DNA of 64,000 nucleotides from Trematomus loennbergii (taxonomy: Eukaryota; Chordata; Actinopteri; Perciformes; Nototheniidae): NCBI GenBank assembly GCA_012861695.1, contig JAAOOA010000002.1:23807303-23871302 (forward strand), read 5' to 3'. The stretch's first letter is position 1, and each line of letters starts with the position of its first letter. The position numbers and the translations under genes are program-made. Of this stretch, positions 1 to 14,200 are shown in pieces. The notes beneath the pieces are model-generated. The model did no database searches. It saw only the letters and a list, made by a program, of their open reading frames with translations, and was not told where the DNA came from.

Positions 1-1547
1 CACTTGAAGCGTCACCTGTAGAAGGCTACATGTAACCCGTGTGTTTGATTAAAGTTCAAACAAACCAGACAACAGGGAGGGAGAGAAGATGGATATAAAG
101 TCATTGTGGTGATAATAGTTTGCTGCCTGACCTGGTAATAAGAGCCTAAAGTAGGTCACGTCTGCATGCATGTCCCATATGTTGAAGTCTATATGTAACA
201 TTAATGAGCACCCCCATGCACGTACATATATACCAGCCGTCTATAGGAACACACGCATGCAGGGTTTAGGGTAGTCAACCATGCAAGGAATTACACATGC
301 CGAACGTCTGTCATGTAAGCATGCACACACACACTAAGCACACACACACACACACGTGCTCGAGGGGTATGCTCTGTGATGATGCTGGCCGCTCTCGGGT
401 GTAAATGACAGTGGATGTGCGTCAAAGTGGAGGAGGAGGAGGGGAAGTAATGTAGGCCAATCATTCTGCTCAACTGCTTTTATGCTGAAAGGCCAAAACA
501 GAGAGGAAACAACACCGTCTCTGCGACAGAGAGCTGACCGCCTCCACCTTCCTTTATCTTCATCTGTCGTCACACCAAGGTCATTATTAGTGATTTAGCC
601 AGTGTGGCTACTTTACTGCCCCTGCAACTCTCTCACTGTCCAGACAAAACTATGAAACACGCACACAGTCCTGCCCTGGCAACTGTTGCCTGGATACAGC
701 ATGTTAAAATCACATAAAGATCTCCCCAGAGGAGGAGGAAGGAGTAAGTGCTACTAATGGATCGGAGCTGGAGGGCGAGAGGATGGAGGTGGTGGAGAAC
801 TGGGGAGGCGGCTTTGGGGTTTTGGAAATATCCAGTTCAAGAAACAAAATGACTAAAACATTACCAACATGAACATTTGACTTATGGTACCATATGCAAG
901 TCATTTGTGGTCAAACAGTGTTTTTAGCTTAGGAAAGTTCCTGACTGAGAAGAGTGATCGGAAATAGCAGCCATGATAAGAGCTAGTCGAATTCTCTCAA
1001 TGCTCAGGAAGGGAGATTACATGTTTCCCTTCTTATCTCCTATGGGATAGGACACACAGGACTATACGTTACCAAGTGAAAGGACACAATGTCCTCCCAC
1101 AGTTCCCTGAACGTGACATTTCACCGTCAATAACATCTGACATTGCTGTTCAACTGTGCACTGGATAAATTGTAAACATCCTTTTTGGAGGTGTGATGTA
1201 CAGGAATCTTTACATCCATTGATCAACATCAAATATAATATTTTCGTCTTTAAAAAGTTGCTTTACTAAAAATATGTAACCTAGTGTAACTACAGTCAGA
1301 TCCTCTAAGCACCACCGTTTTCTTAGCAGGATTTCTCCTTAACATCCTTCCTTCACTTAATTCTCTCGTTTTTCATCAAAAAGTCGTAAGAAAAGACACA
1401 AGAGGCAATTTCAGCTGCTCCCTATTTCTTGGTATGATCAATTTATCCGCCCAAAGTGACACAAAACATTCTGTTAAGTCTAGATTTTTGCAATGAGGCT
1501 CGAGTCCTTCAAGAGCACACAGAGAAATAAAATCTGCTCAGACTTAC
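1..1547 (-). other. METTL16 intron 8 (part)
   Basis: Downstream of exon 8. Contains an (AC)n-rich patch near 328-354. No exon resembling the METTL16 C-terminus and no other gene seen. Confidence 0.6.
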
Positions 1548-1637
1548 CGGAACAATCACATCATCATAGAAGCTCCAGGCCAACGCCCATCGCATCGTCC
1601 GGCCCTGGCAGAACTCTGTGTGTGTTACTTTGGGTAC
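1548..1637 (-). CDS. mettl16: METTL16 exon 8 (last exon inside the window)
   Basis: 90 nt, encoding VPKVTHTEFCQGRTMRWALA and WSFYDDVIVP, the end of the methyltransferase domain. The donor CCG|GTAAGT shows that more exons follow. No sequence resembling the next exon (an SPPSKRRK-like start) was found between 1 and 1547. Confidence 0.95.
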
Positions 1638-4600
1638 CTGAGAACAAAAGAGGATAGAGGTATGATTAGCACAACAACTCCAGCTGCACGGAGGTGATAA
1701 TTATGATGATTTCACGATGCACAAACAGTCTAATCAACAGTAAGCAGGTTTGCAATGTAATGAGCCAAATATTGAATATTATGGAAATTAGAGCAAACAA
1801 ACGGATAAATGAATCGACCGATAAATCTATGTTATTTTCTGGTTGTGCTGTTATTTCTGGCTGTGTCATGGTATTCCAAGTCATTTAATATATATTATAA
1901 AGCCAAAAATAGAACTTGCAAATCAAGGTGTTTTTAGTGGCATGAAAAAAATACTTTTAATGATTTCATTATGAAATGATACATACAAATATCAAACTTT
2001 ATTAGATTTATAAAACAGCAAAAATGAATTATTTGGTTGAATTTTGAAATTATGATTAGTATAGTTTGTGATAACATATTTTACATAACTAGATTTTACA
2101 GCAGACAGAGACTGTGACTCTTTGACTCTTCACTCATTAAATGCATTTCTTCGTGCCGTGAGTTACGGTTTGATGAGCACTTCTCTTATAGTGGGTGAGA
2201 AAATAAAGACCCATGATGTGAAAAACACTCACTCTTGTGGTGTGAAAACCCTTCTGCTAACAGAGCACTTTAGGTGTCTCTCAGGGCTGAATAAGTACAT
2301 ATGAGGAGGAAGGTCACTGTGATAAAAGGTCAGAGGTCAAAGAGCTCTGTATTTGAGACATTTGCTAATTAAAAAACACAGAGATAGATGAGGAGACACT
2401 GGAGAGAAGAGGGGTAATGGGTGATAAAAGCATTAGCATATTAACTAGGCCGGGTTTCTGTTTACACACACTTTTAAAAAGAGTCAGTCTCCTCTCTGGC
2501 CGCCAGCCAACGCTGCACTCACTCTGATGAGAACCTCTCGAGGAGCTTTGAGGGATGGCAGGTGGAGCTTTTTCTTTTATTGAGCATGTGAGGGGAGTGA
2601 CTGACACAGGACTCGCGGCCTGCAGCAGTCAGGAGTCATGTGCTGGGCTATTAGCTGGGCTAATGACGCTAATTCATGTTATCTACAGAGAGCCGTGTGA
2701 TTCAGTCATGCAGAGCTTAGAAATCCACTCCTTCGGGGCTCATTTGTGACCGTGCTCACTAAGCATATTGGAAAGAGCTGATGTGTTTTATTTATCTGGA
2801 TTTCTGCTGCTCCGATGGTGATGGCCGTCTGTTTCTTACGTCAATAGAAAGTCCCAGAAGAGTGTTGTGGTTCGAGAGGGAAGGCTAAGATTGTTTTAAC
2901 GAGACATTATCAAACCAGCACAGAAGGGGCACCTTCCTGCACGAGCATTGACTTCAGAGGATGCTGATTTATTTGTGTGTTGATACTCACCCCTTGTTTC
3001 CTCAGCTCTTCTTTCAAAGGTGCCAAGCTACATTTCTTCCCCAACATGCAGCTGTACCACCTGCAGAAAGAAGAATCCACATTAACCAGCTGTGTGACGC
3101 TGAGATTTCGGGCATGAACTACAAAGCAGAGATCAAACGAGCCAGAAGAGCAACACAAACGCAAAAGTAAAACATGAGACGGGAAAAATATTCGTATGTT
3201 TGTGTACGGGCCACAGTGGAGAAAAAGCTCATTGAAGTCGTCCCTCTGTGGAAGCCTGATCAATAATCTCTGCTGTGCAATAAAGAGGATGGGTTGGTCT
3301 GATCAATAAGAGTCCAGCCGGGGAGATGGAGGAGAGATAAGCACATCAGGAAGTCAGATTGAAAGGAAACACAAACCATGTCAGGGTTTGTTGAGTTTTA
3401 TTAGGTATTATTTAAACCTCATTATCTCTTTTTATTTAATCGCCACAGCTTAGAGAAAAAAACATAAAATTCACAATAGTTGTGATAACGTAAAGTAAAA
3501 AGATATCCATATAAACTCAGGGGTGTTAATCATTGTTTTGTTAACTTTAATCGGTGTGTTTGATCTATTCACTAAAATCACCAACAAAATGTGGACGATA
3601 GAAGCCTTGAGTTTACCATTTTTCATAAAATTCATCTGAGTCACTTACAAACGGGCGACCACAGCAAAAAGCTTTTCTGAGCAGCAACAAGTTATTTTAT
3701 TGCACTTGTTTTCACCTTTCAGGCCACAACATTGCTTGTGGGGAGAACAAGCCTCTTCTCTCAATTAATGTACTACAGCCTTCTCTGCATAATTTTGAGG
3801 TAAACACATTTTCTTTTCAATAATAAGTTGATAATAAAAATAATTGATAAACTAATTACCAACCATTTTTATAATCATCTTTCAAGCCAAGTCTCAGTTT
3901 CAGTCACTGACTTGTGTTCAAAACCAAGCCCTTGTAAACAGCCATAGTCCTTAACAGTCCTATATTTATTCCTTAATTCCTTAAAGTGGACCTATCATGC
4001 TATATTTAAATAATATAGTGTAGGACCATACCTATATAAGGCATATTTATACTTTTTTTTTTTTCAAAATACCAAACAGATCATGCATTTTAGCCATGCC
4101 TCATTTTGCTCAATTTGACATTTTTTAGATCTGTTTTAGCAAGGGTTGATTCTGTGAGCAACAGCACCATCTAGAGGCCTGGCATATGTACTACAACGTC
4201 TCCAGCGCTTTCGAACGGCAATGCCGTGGCTGTCTCCTCCTGATTGGTGGAGTTGGCCCAATAGCCGTAGCGCCACCGTCCTGACGTCAGGACAGTGTTC
4301 AAATCTGGATCATTTTTTTATCAGATCCGTTGCAGCCCCTTTTTTAGAGATTTGGGTATGGAGGAAAATAGAGAGGGTTGTGTTTTCTGACACTTGGTGA
4401 GTTCCCTGGAACACCAGGGACACATATTCATGTATAAAAGACGTACAAAAGTGCATTTTGCATGATAGGTCCCCTTTAAGTCACAAAATGACAGTCTCAC
4501 TAAACGACTGCAGATGAAAAAACAGTTTTGACTCGTTACTCATGGAGAGAAAGGGCGATGATTTGTATTCAGTTTAGGGGGGTTATGAATATGCCCCAAA

Positions 4601-5237
4601 GGGGGTAAAGGGGAGGAGAGCAACATGTCAGCCTGGGTTGACACAATGAAATATTGAACAGCTCTAATATTCACAGATGTTCCCCAATTTTCGACACAGT
4701 AGGGGGGGGGGGGGGGGATACCTAGAGCAGCCCTGGCTCCCCTCCTCCAGAGTGTGTGCAGCTGCGTCGGCATCCATGTTCTCTATTCACATGTTGAAGC
4801 ATGTATGATTACACTCTTATGAGCACAGATGGTAATTTTCATATCAATGGCATGATAAATGAGGAGTATTACCTCATTTCTAACCGGGGTTTTTGGAAGT
4901 GTGTCTCGGTCTGGGAATTAAGGTGGCTTGGCCCTAACTGACAGTAATTACACTTCAGTGGAAATAAGAGGGAGGGAGGGGCAGGGCGGGGTGACACTGA
5001 GAGCGTCTCAGAGGACCAATCGCTAGAGCTGGTAGAGTTTCCATGGACACAGGGTGGCTCTGGTGTCCCAGCATGTATTTGGGAGTGACAGACGGCTTCG
5101 GTTGGTTCGACCCGAGCCTCAAAGATGTTAAATATGACAGGTTCCACTTCCTGTCTACACTACATGACTAACGCAGATCCACAGAGCAGCAGGCAACCAT
5201 TAAGAGCGCTCCCTCTCAGGGAGCTCAGGGTTCCAGT

Positions 5238-5284
<47 letters not shown>

Positions 5285-8200
5285 TTGCAATGCTCCCCTG
5301 TACGAGGCATAGCAGGTGAGGCATGTCTAATCAGTTTTAATAGCCCCACTCTGCAGCTCCCTGTATCCGTGTCACACTCTGCTGCCCCGGTGACAGCCCT
5401 GTATACGGGGTGGGGGAGTGGGTGACGGCGCTGGAGACTCTCCCACCCAAACACAGCTGTTCCCTGTGGGCTCCCGGATACAGTACAGGGGCTGCTTGTG
5501 CCAGGATCATTAAAACAAGTGTGGGTGACAGCTCCATTAATGTGCAGCGACCCATCTGCAAATGTCACCTCTTAGAGTCTCCCCTTCACTGGGGCTCTCA
5601 GCGGCCATTTAAACCTCTCAAAGCTCTTCAAAGAGAACCGAACTGCAGCACTCTTGTTCATCCATCTGCCACTTCAGATATGTGTAACCATGAATTCTTG
5701 CAGTCCCTGTGTGTGATTCAGATCAATGAATCTGGTTTACATTTGCTTTTTACACACAACAAAAACACCTGCATCTCCTGTTTGTCTCAGGTCTGATTCT
5801 GCAGGTCACAGTCAGACTCTTTGTCTCACCGCAAGCGTTTCTTTAGCTGCAGGCTGTCATGAATGATCCTCTTGACAAACTCCAATTCCCCGCCCTCCGC
5901 CATGATCTCCGTCACCCCGCCTGTGTTCACTGAACTGGGAGGAGGTCGCCGTGAGTTCCTGGAGTTTACCCCCTGAAGAGAGCAGCAAGACAGACAGAGA
6001 TTAACATAGAATCCTATTAGGGACTGTTACTATCATGTCAACAAACACAGAACAGTGTTTACTATCATGAGCAGCTTTTCCAATTTCGTGCCACTGTGAG
6101 CTGAAGCCATCTTTGAGTCAGTAGTTGTTAATGTAATGGGTTTTGGGCTGCAAGAGGCTGTTTAAGCCAGAATGTAGGTAGGGAGAAACTCACCTTTGCT
6201 TCAAGCTGATTGGCAAAAAAAGGAGGGTTGCACATGCAGAAGTCGTACACTATTTCTGTCTCTTCTTTCAAGGCGTCCATCAGTAAAGTCTTCTGAGGGA
6301 CTTTGACCACTAGGAAAGGGTAAACACAGATGAGGTACGTTAGGTTAGCTACATGTAATGTTTTAGCTAATCGTGACAGCAGTTTGGAGAAACAAGTCTA
6401 AACAACGTACAAATTCAGGCTGTTCCACACACAATTAAATTGATAGAAATTAGATAATCAGTCTACGGTGGCCTTTTATCATACTAAGAGACAGTGTGCA
6501 ATTAAAAACAACAGCTGCAAAACATTCATTGGTTTGTTATAACCAGTAGTGTTTGGTGGCTAATGTTAGCAAACTTAAAGTGGACCTATCATGCTATATT
6601 TGAATAATATATTGTAGGGCCATACCTATATAAAACATGTCTGTGAAGTTTTTTTTCAAAATACCAAACAGATCATGCATTTTAGCCATGCCTCATTTCG
6701 CTCTATTTGCTCTTTTCCAGCCCTGTTTTTGCAAGGGCTGATTCTGTGAGAAGTCTTCTTCGCTGCTTTTGTGGCAGACTACAGCGCCACTTACAGGCCT
6801 GGCATATGTACTACAGCGTCTCCAGCGCTTTCGAGCGGCAATGGCCGTGGCCCAACCCCCCATTCCCCTGATAGGTGGAGAGTTGCCCATATAGGCGGAG
6901 CTCCCCGTTTCTGACGTCAGAACAATTTCAAATCTGTATCAGCTCCGTTGCAGCCCCGTTTTTAGAGATTTGGGTATGGAGGAAAAGAGGAGGGTTGTGT
7001 TTTCTGACACTTGGTGAGTTCCCTGACACACCGGGGACACATATTCATGTATAAAAGACGTACAAAAGTGCATTTTGCATGATAGGTCCCCTTTAAAATA
7101 GATTTTGCAGACACGCCTCTTTTTTTGTGCTTATTATGTTACTCTAGATTTTCGCATTCAACATAATCCCATGTAGTGTTATTTTAGCCAAATTGGGGAA
7201 AGTTTAGCCAAAGTTACATACACTCTATAAGAATAATTATCTAAGAAAATATAAAAAACTACACTGAAAGACTTTTTGGTTTAAATGTGCCACTTTAATG
7301 TCTTGAGAGAGACCGTTTTTCAGGATGAGTCAACCACATTTACCTTTAATGAGGTCAGACAGGTTGTTCTGCTCCACGTTTTTCATAGCGTAGTCAAAGC
7401 AGATGTCGTCCACCTCTGTGGCCAGAAAGTACCAGCCGTTCATGGTGGCTCCCAGTAAGGGGTAGATACAGGACGCACCAGTGCCTGAGGAAACACACAT
7501 ACGTTTGGCAGCTTTAGGATGTGTGACTTCATCAAGATGATAAATGGTTATGAGTTTAATTGAACAATATGGAAATAAGTTGTTTAAAGTAAAAGGTAAA
7601 GGGAATATAATGGACAATAAAAGTCAGTTCCAGAAGCTGTTATTAAATCATCCAAAGACGACAGCAGCTGCATGAGGCAGCGCAGGCTCAGATAAAAGTG
7701 GCACCAGTTAGTAAAGGAAACGCCCAGTGGTGATCCATCAGAGAGCAGACAGCTTCAATCTGCTTACAGAAAGATTCAGGGTCACCAATCAGTGCCCTGA
7801 GGTCCTTAAGAGCACACAAACACACACACGCAACGACAGACCGTTTTTTTCTCTGACAGACAGAACGGCAAACACGCTGTGACATGTGGATTGGGATTTT
7901 AGCTGCTAAGTGCTGGGATCACTGGAAACAGTGGGCTCATGTGAACCAGCTGGAAGCACCGACTGACATTTTGTGTGCCGCTCTGAGCTGCTGTCAGCCG
8001 AAACCAGAATAAACAAGAGCAGGGGTCTCATAGCGAATTATCCTGAAGTCTCAACATGTTTTTTGCATTTTTTCCACACAACGGCTGAGCTACTAGACCT
8101 TTCCTTTCCTTTCCTTGAGTACCTCTTTTGTCTTGTGCTGTTAGCTTGATGCATGTTAAATGTATAATAAAAAGCATTCTCCTTGCTAGTAGGGTTTGGC

Positions 8201-11200
8201 AATTGGACAAATATATTGTCCGTTTAAGTAGACTTTAAAAGATGTGAAGAAAATGACACAAAGAGTTGTGCTGGTACCGATGTCGATGCCTCTGCGCGGC
8301 TGCTTCTGGCCGTCGATGAGGTCCTCCACCCAGTGGATGTAGTTGAGGCGGAGGGGCACTGTGGGGATGAGGCGCTCCAGAGGAATCTCGATGGACAAAC
8401 CAAAGTCCTCCTTCAGCAGGGTGCAGGTCAGCGCTCGCACCGCCTCCGGCTCTTTGAAGTTCACACTGGAGAAGAAACATGGCTGAGCATTTAAATCCCA
8501 CTGTAACAGGAAACATTAGATTTATTAACCAACTGGGTATTTTTGTTTTGTTTCGGCCCTTCATTTATTTGTTATGATAGCATTGTAGTCACTCAAATTA
8601 TCTAAACTACTTGCCTACTACTAGTCTGTTTTGTTAGAATTCAAATAAGTCCAGCTACTTGGAAATGTAATTTTTCAATATTGGAACTATTTTCAACTGG
8701 GTGTCTGTAGCAACATTACCAAAATGCTTACTTCAATTATTGCAAATGCAACTGAACATTTTCTACAGCATAAAGACTTATACCTGGCAAAACACAAGTT
8801 GACTTTGGAGCAGTCAGAAAATATGCAGTGTGTGTGGTCCTTTACGGCCTTTTTTGAGTAATGAAAATGTCAGGAGCAGCTAGTGAGACAGGCTGCACAC
8901 CTCCAGCTTCTCAGCGAGGTAACCAACTGCTTTCACTTTCACAGACTCATGCCCTGTGCAGATTAACACACCACATCATGGTTGCTCACACAATTGTAGA
9001 AAAAAAGCCAATTATTGATGGAGGCCTTTGTTTAATCTTAAATTTGTTTGTTCCTGTCCCCAGTATTCTAGGACCTGTAGGATTAAACGGCTGAATCTTA
9101 ATTGACGATTAATTTTATTTCAAGAATGCCAATTCGAATTAAGGGTCAATCAAATAAATAAATATAAATGCCATGTTTATATTTCTTAAAGCAAGGTGGT
9201 ATATAGAGAGTTTAACACATTTCCAGCCCTGGAGATTGGATACTCTTTTGGTTTGAAGAGACCGGTTTGGTAATAATAATTAACCTGTTTTTCCTTGTTA
9301 AAGGGAACCTGAAGGTTATTTTTACTGAAAGAACAGTGACCATAGCAACACAAATAAAACCCATGCAGTATGAAATGATATTTCCCCTTTAAGGATGATT
9401 TAATTTAGTGGATTGCTGATCCTCTTGTTTTTTCAATGAGGTGCCAGACAGTAATTTACCAATCTGCTCTTAATACTGCACTTCATTAACCCTGCGCCCC
9501 TCCAGCCTGCTGCAGCTCTCTGCACTGAACCCCATTACTTGCATTGAACACACACACACAGACAAAAACACACACACGCAAGCAGATGAAGGACAATAGG
9601 GAGATAAGCAGCCGTCCACAATCTCTTGCTAATGACAATGAAATTCACATTTCCACGCTGCTGAGGCCTCACACTTCTTACTCTCAGTTCTCAGTCCCAC
9701 TCATTTCCTCTCGACATGTTTAATGATTTCAGCTGTCACACAGGCGTGCACGAGTGCGGCAGACAGAACGAGTGGGCGAAATAGGTATAATTAAAGCTTC
9801 GCTGAGCACTTTCACACCTTGGCAGATGTAATTAGACACATCCTGGCGATGGCAGCGTCTGGCACCTCCCCAGTTTGGTGTGAGTGGAAAGAAAAACACA
9901 TACTGCTGGTAGAGATGGAGAAATAACTCTGAGATCTAAAGAAAAAGCCAACCTCTGTTTTTGTTTTGTCTTTCTCTTCACAAATCAATTACACATAAAG
10001 AGCTGAAATGTTGTGCTCTCAGTATTCAGCTCTTCTTTTGTGATACTTCACAACACAGAAAGGCCTCCCATTTCCATTTTTCTCTCTCTTGCTAGGCACA
10101 TTTAATGACCAGAATCCAATTACATAAAAACAAAAGTCCATAGACTGATAACAGTCCTGTGTTGCTTCAGGTTACTGTGGGATAAAAGGGCTCCTTTAAA
10201 CTTTGGACAGCAATACCATTACTGTTGCCGATCTCACCTAATTTGACTCTCCTGCTGCTGTTTACTGGCATGATATGTAGTTTGCCATCAACCTGCCCAA
10301 TTTCGTTTGAATGCAGCAACACACTGATTGGAGAAAGAGGAGAAACTCCCTCACAGCTGATAGGACTTTACTCTGCCTCTTCACATAGGAGCGATAACAC
10401 CCTCCAGGTGTGAGACGGATATAAATGAGAAGTGATTTACCTGTAGAGTCAACATCAATCTTACCCTGTGTCTCTTCACTAATGAACATATTAGTTAATG
10501 GTCCGGTTTAATCAGCGGCTGGAGGAGTGTGACCTCCAGGAGGAAACACCTGGCTTTAAGAATGCTCCACACGTCTTCAAAAGAAGAACCAGAGAAGAAA
10601 TTTGCACTTTTAAAAAATGGCCAGAGATGAGGAGAAATCATGGTGATGTATCAACTCTCCCTCACTAGCTCAGCACTCACTCTTTCCCAAAATGAAAGGC
10701 GGCGTCCCTCTGATATTCTGCCCTTTTTATTTCTCCTCTGAGGCATCATTAGATAAGGATCAATATTCAGAGAGCGAGGCTGCTCAGGCCAGCCCTCTAT
10801 TTTTAGCCCCTGATGAGTGTGGTTGTGTGTGTGTGTGTGTGTGTGTGCAATGCAGGCCGATCACTTCCATCAGCAGCACTGCGAATCCACGTCTCCATGG
10901 CAACCCCACCTACTGATAGGATGAGGGGAGAACGCAAATCCGGCCACGCTGGAGCAATGGCTGATGCCAGACAGCGTGAGTGTGCCCGCCGTTTACGCCT
11001 GTGATGTAGCTGCAGCGCTGCGTGCCTACGTCATAACCTGGCCGACGGGACACCGTGTGGGACAAATTGGACGAAGAAGTTGTGATGAGACTGAATATGT
11101 GGTACTGTTTTGATAAGATGTGTGAGGGGGGGTTAAAGATAGAAATCAGGATTCAGTTATAGCACAAAAATCCAGTTTACGTGAACAGAGTGACAAGAAG

Positions 11201-14200
11201 GTGATGAATTTGTGCCGAGAGGACGACATTTTGAAGAGGATGATATCATGAGACCGAGAGGAGTTACTGCTGAGACAAACAGCTCGCTCTCACCTCCACT
11301 CTACATGATCAGCATGAAAGCACACACACACACACACTGTTTCAATCTGTGTCCACAGCGGGGTGACCTTCAGGTGCATCTACTTCACTCTGAGTGTGCT
11401 AGGAAACATTTTGTGCTGATTGGCTGTAACTTCTTCTCCCGTGTCAGTTTTTTTTAGTTTTTTTTTAAGTCCTCACAAGAGCAGGAATGAGCTCATCACT
11501 TAAAACACAACATTAATTTAAAGCTACACTGACTTTAAATATCTCTCAGCAGATAGTAAAACATAGCTGCCTGGTTATAACTCTCTCTCCAGTGCTGCTG
11601 ATTATTGTTGTGTTACATTTATCAATTTTAAAATGAGGCAAAAGAGGTCAATTATTCATCCATTCTCCTTTATTGCCATGAACATGATTAATAATAAATC
11701 TCTGAACACAGATCTGGTGTGAAAATTGAACATTTCAATAATTACGGAAGTGAAAATCCATCCACAGAGGATCGTCTCTCAGCCCATAAAAATATGCCTA
11801 GCAAATTAAATGTCACCCAGGCTGTTGCATTTTTAATACCCATTCATGCCTCCTAATCCCCCCCCCCACTAACTGCTTGATCTGAGCCCCCTTCTTAGCT
11901 CCCCCAAAAACTAAAACCAACAACCAGTTTTATTTGATATGTTCCTAACTTCAAATCCAATCATCCCCCCCATATTTCCTCTCCTGCTGGTCTGAGCCAA
12001 CTGCTATCAGTCCTCCCCACTGACGATCCCTAAATGAAGGGAGACGTATCTCCCCCGAGGATTGAGAGAGTGTCTCCCCAAGATTACTCTCATCCCCAAC
12101 TCACCGCTTAAATACTTAAAAATCCAGTAGATGAATTCATTGGGAAATACAAAACCACACTAATCCTTCCACTGATGGAATGACATGCTGATGGGGAAGA
12201 AGAGCCAAGTTTTTGCAGACGGCTAACCGGAGCTGGTAGCAGACGAAGGGAGACGCAAAGCCTGGACATCCGTTCATGCAGAGGGAAAAAAGAGCAAATT
12301 GGCATCTGAGGCGAAGTCTGATTATCGTGAAATGTACTGAAAAAGTGTTTAAAAGGTAGAATCAGCACTTATGTTCAGATGCTGGGCATAAATATGCATC
12401 TGACGGACTGCCAATAAAAATGTTCAAGGGATGGTATCTGCATGGCTGCAGGGATGTCGGTGTACTAACATTGGAGATCAACTGATTTTAATATAGTGCC
12501 ACCAATATCAACATTTTAATTAGTCCAAAACTATAGTTATGACTAACTACCTGCAAAACTAATAATATTCCTTAGTTGTACATGTTAGCTTGGTGATGAC
12601 CCCTCAGTCAACTAAAAATGTTAGTTCATTTTGTATAATACAGTCAGGAGATGCTTTTAGTCATGTCGTTGTGGTCATATCTTTGAAACTCAGTATTATT
12701 ATTTAATTTTTTACTATGATTTGTTTGTGCCAGAGATTGCTTTTATTGGAGATGCAGTGTTGAAAGGGCGAGATAGAGAGGAAGTCATTGCCTGAAGGGT
12801 TCAGCGGGAAATGTCATCGTGTGGGCTGAGTTTTGGCCGCCAGCTCTAACAACGGAGATATCCGGCGGCAGGATTTTCTGATTGCGAGACAGTGTATATG
12901 AAAAAAGGAACGGATAGTGAAATCTTCTCAATGAAAATCCAAATCTGATATGAATTAAAAAAATAATTCTAATTCAAAACAGCTCTTATCAGCAAGTTAG
13001 CATTTACGTAGATGCTAGCATTGCTGTGGACTATGAGTCTTCATAACTGACTCCAAAGATGAATAAATCAAAAGTGTTTGTTAATTTTCCGTGAATCAAC
13101 TTAATAAACCTACTAATGCTCACATCACTAAATGGACTAAAGCTTATTTAAAGTAGATCAAACACCTGCTTTAACCAATGTTGAATTTCTTTGTCATTTC
13201 CCATGTATTTGTTTAGAAATGACACACCTAACTCCTGTCTAGTTGCCTATATGCTTGATTGTCTTAATTACAGCATTGACTTACAGAGCCCATTGTTTGT
13301 CATCTGTCCGTAGCTCACTGACAGACAGATAATTAACACCTGTCACAGACGGACATGCAGTGGAGTTTACAGCGTGCCCAGACATGCACATACTCGGCCC
13401 GCCAGAAGATGATTGACTGTCCTCCTCTCGACCACAAAGGATCGGCCCACACCAACATGTTCACGTTTACACACAGATGTTCACACTCGCTGCAGTGACA
13501 TCATGTCGACATTCATCTGCATAACAAAGTCAATAACAAGTGATTTCCTCACGGAGCAGACGCGGTACCTGTTTCATAAAACAAAAAACAAAAAGGGAGG
13601 AGAGTCCGACAGATGAGTAGCAGACAATCACTGTCAGCGCTTACATTCATTAAGAGCTGCTTTGTTTTCACAGACATGTTTCGATTGAGAAGATTAAAAA
13701 ATACAAATAAAACCTTATTTATAAAATGACAAGCTGACATGTCTAGCTAAAAACATAGAGCTTCACCAAGATTAACCGTAAATGCTATTTTGGTGTGTTT
13801 TTACCAAAATAAATTAGATTAACACTAGCGATATAGTACCTGAGTTTCAGTACTGATAACAAAAGTTTGGTTTTTAATATGTTTTTTATCCATTTCATAC
13901 TGACTTGATTTAAAAATGAATTAAATGGACAAGCACCTCAAATGTGGAACCTCAGAGATGTACTTTAAAATACAAGTATGTCTCACTGGACCAGATTTTT
14001 AATACAAGAGCATCAGCAAGTTTTATAAAAAAAGAAGTTTGTAATTTCATCTGTAATTAATACTGGGGTGAAGGTGTTAATTAATGTTTCCATATAGGTG
14101 CTCTGGATGGGATTAAATACACTGACCAGCGCTGGTAATGTTAGCATCACCTCCCCTGGAGAAATAAATCCAGTCTGAATAAAGCTTCAGTTAGCATTTG

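Noticed and set aside
710..904. Pro/Ser-rich minus-strand frame as a possible METTL16 C-terminal exon
   Set aside because: It lacks the SPPSKRRK-like start and the conserved C-terminal blocks; best read as intron.
5410..5796. 128-codon plus-strand frame next to METTL16 exon 6
   Set aside because: Antisense to intron sequence, no recognisable motif.
6693..6890. Open frames inside the TTAA-flanked elements
   Set aside because: They are not shared in frame among the four copies, so they do not encode a conserved protein.
9298..9398. Short stretch starting TTAAAGGGAACCTGAAGG and ending TTTCCCCTTTAA as a fifth TTAA element
   Set aside because: Only the outer 8-9 bases match and the interior differs; too short to call.
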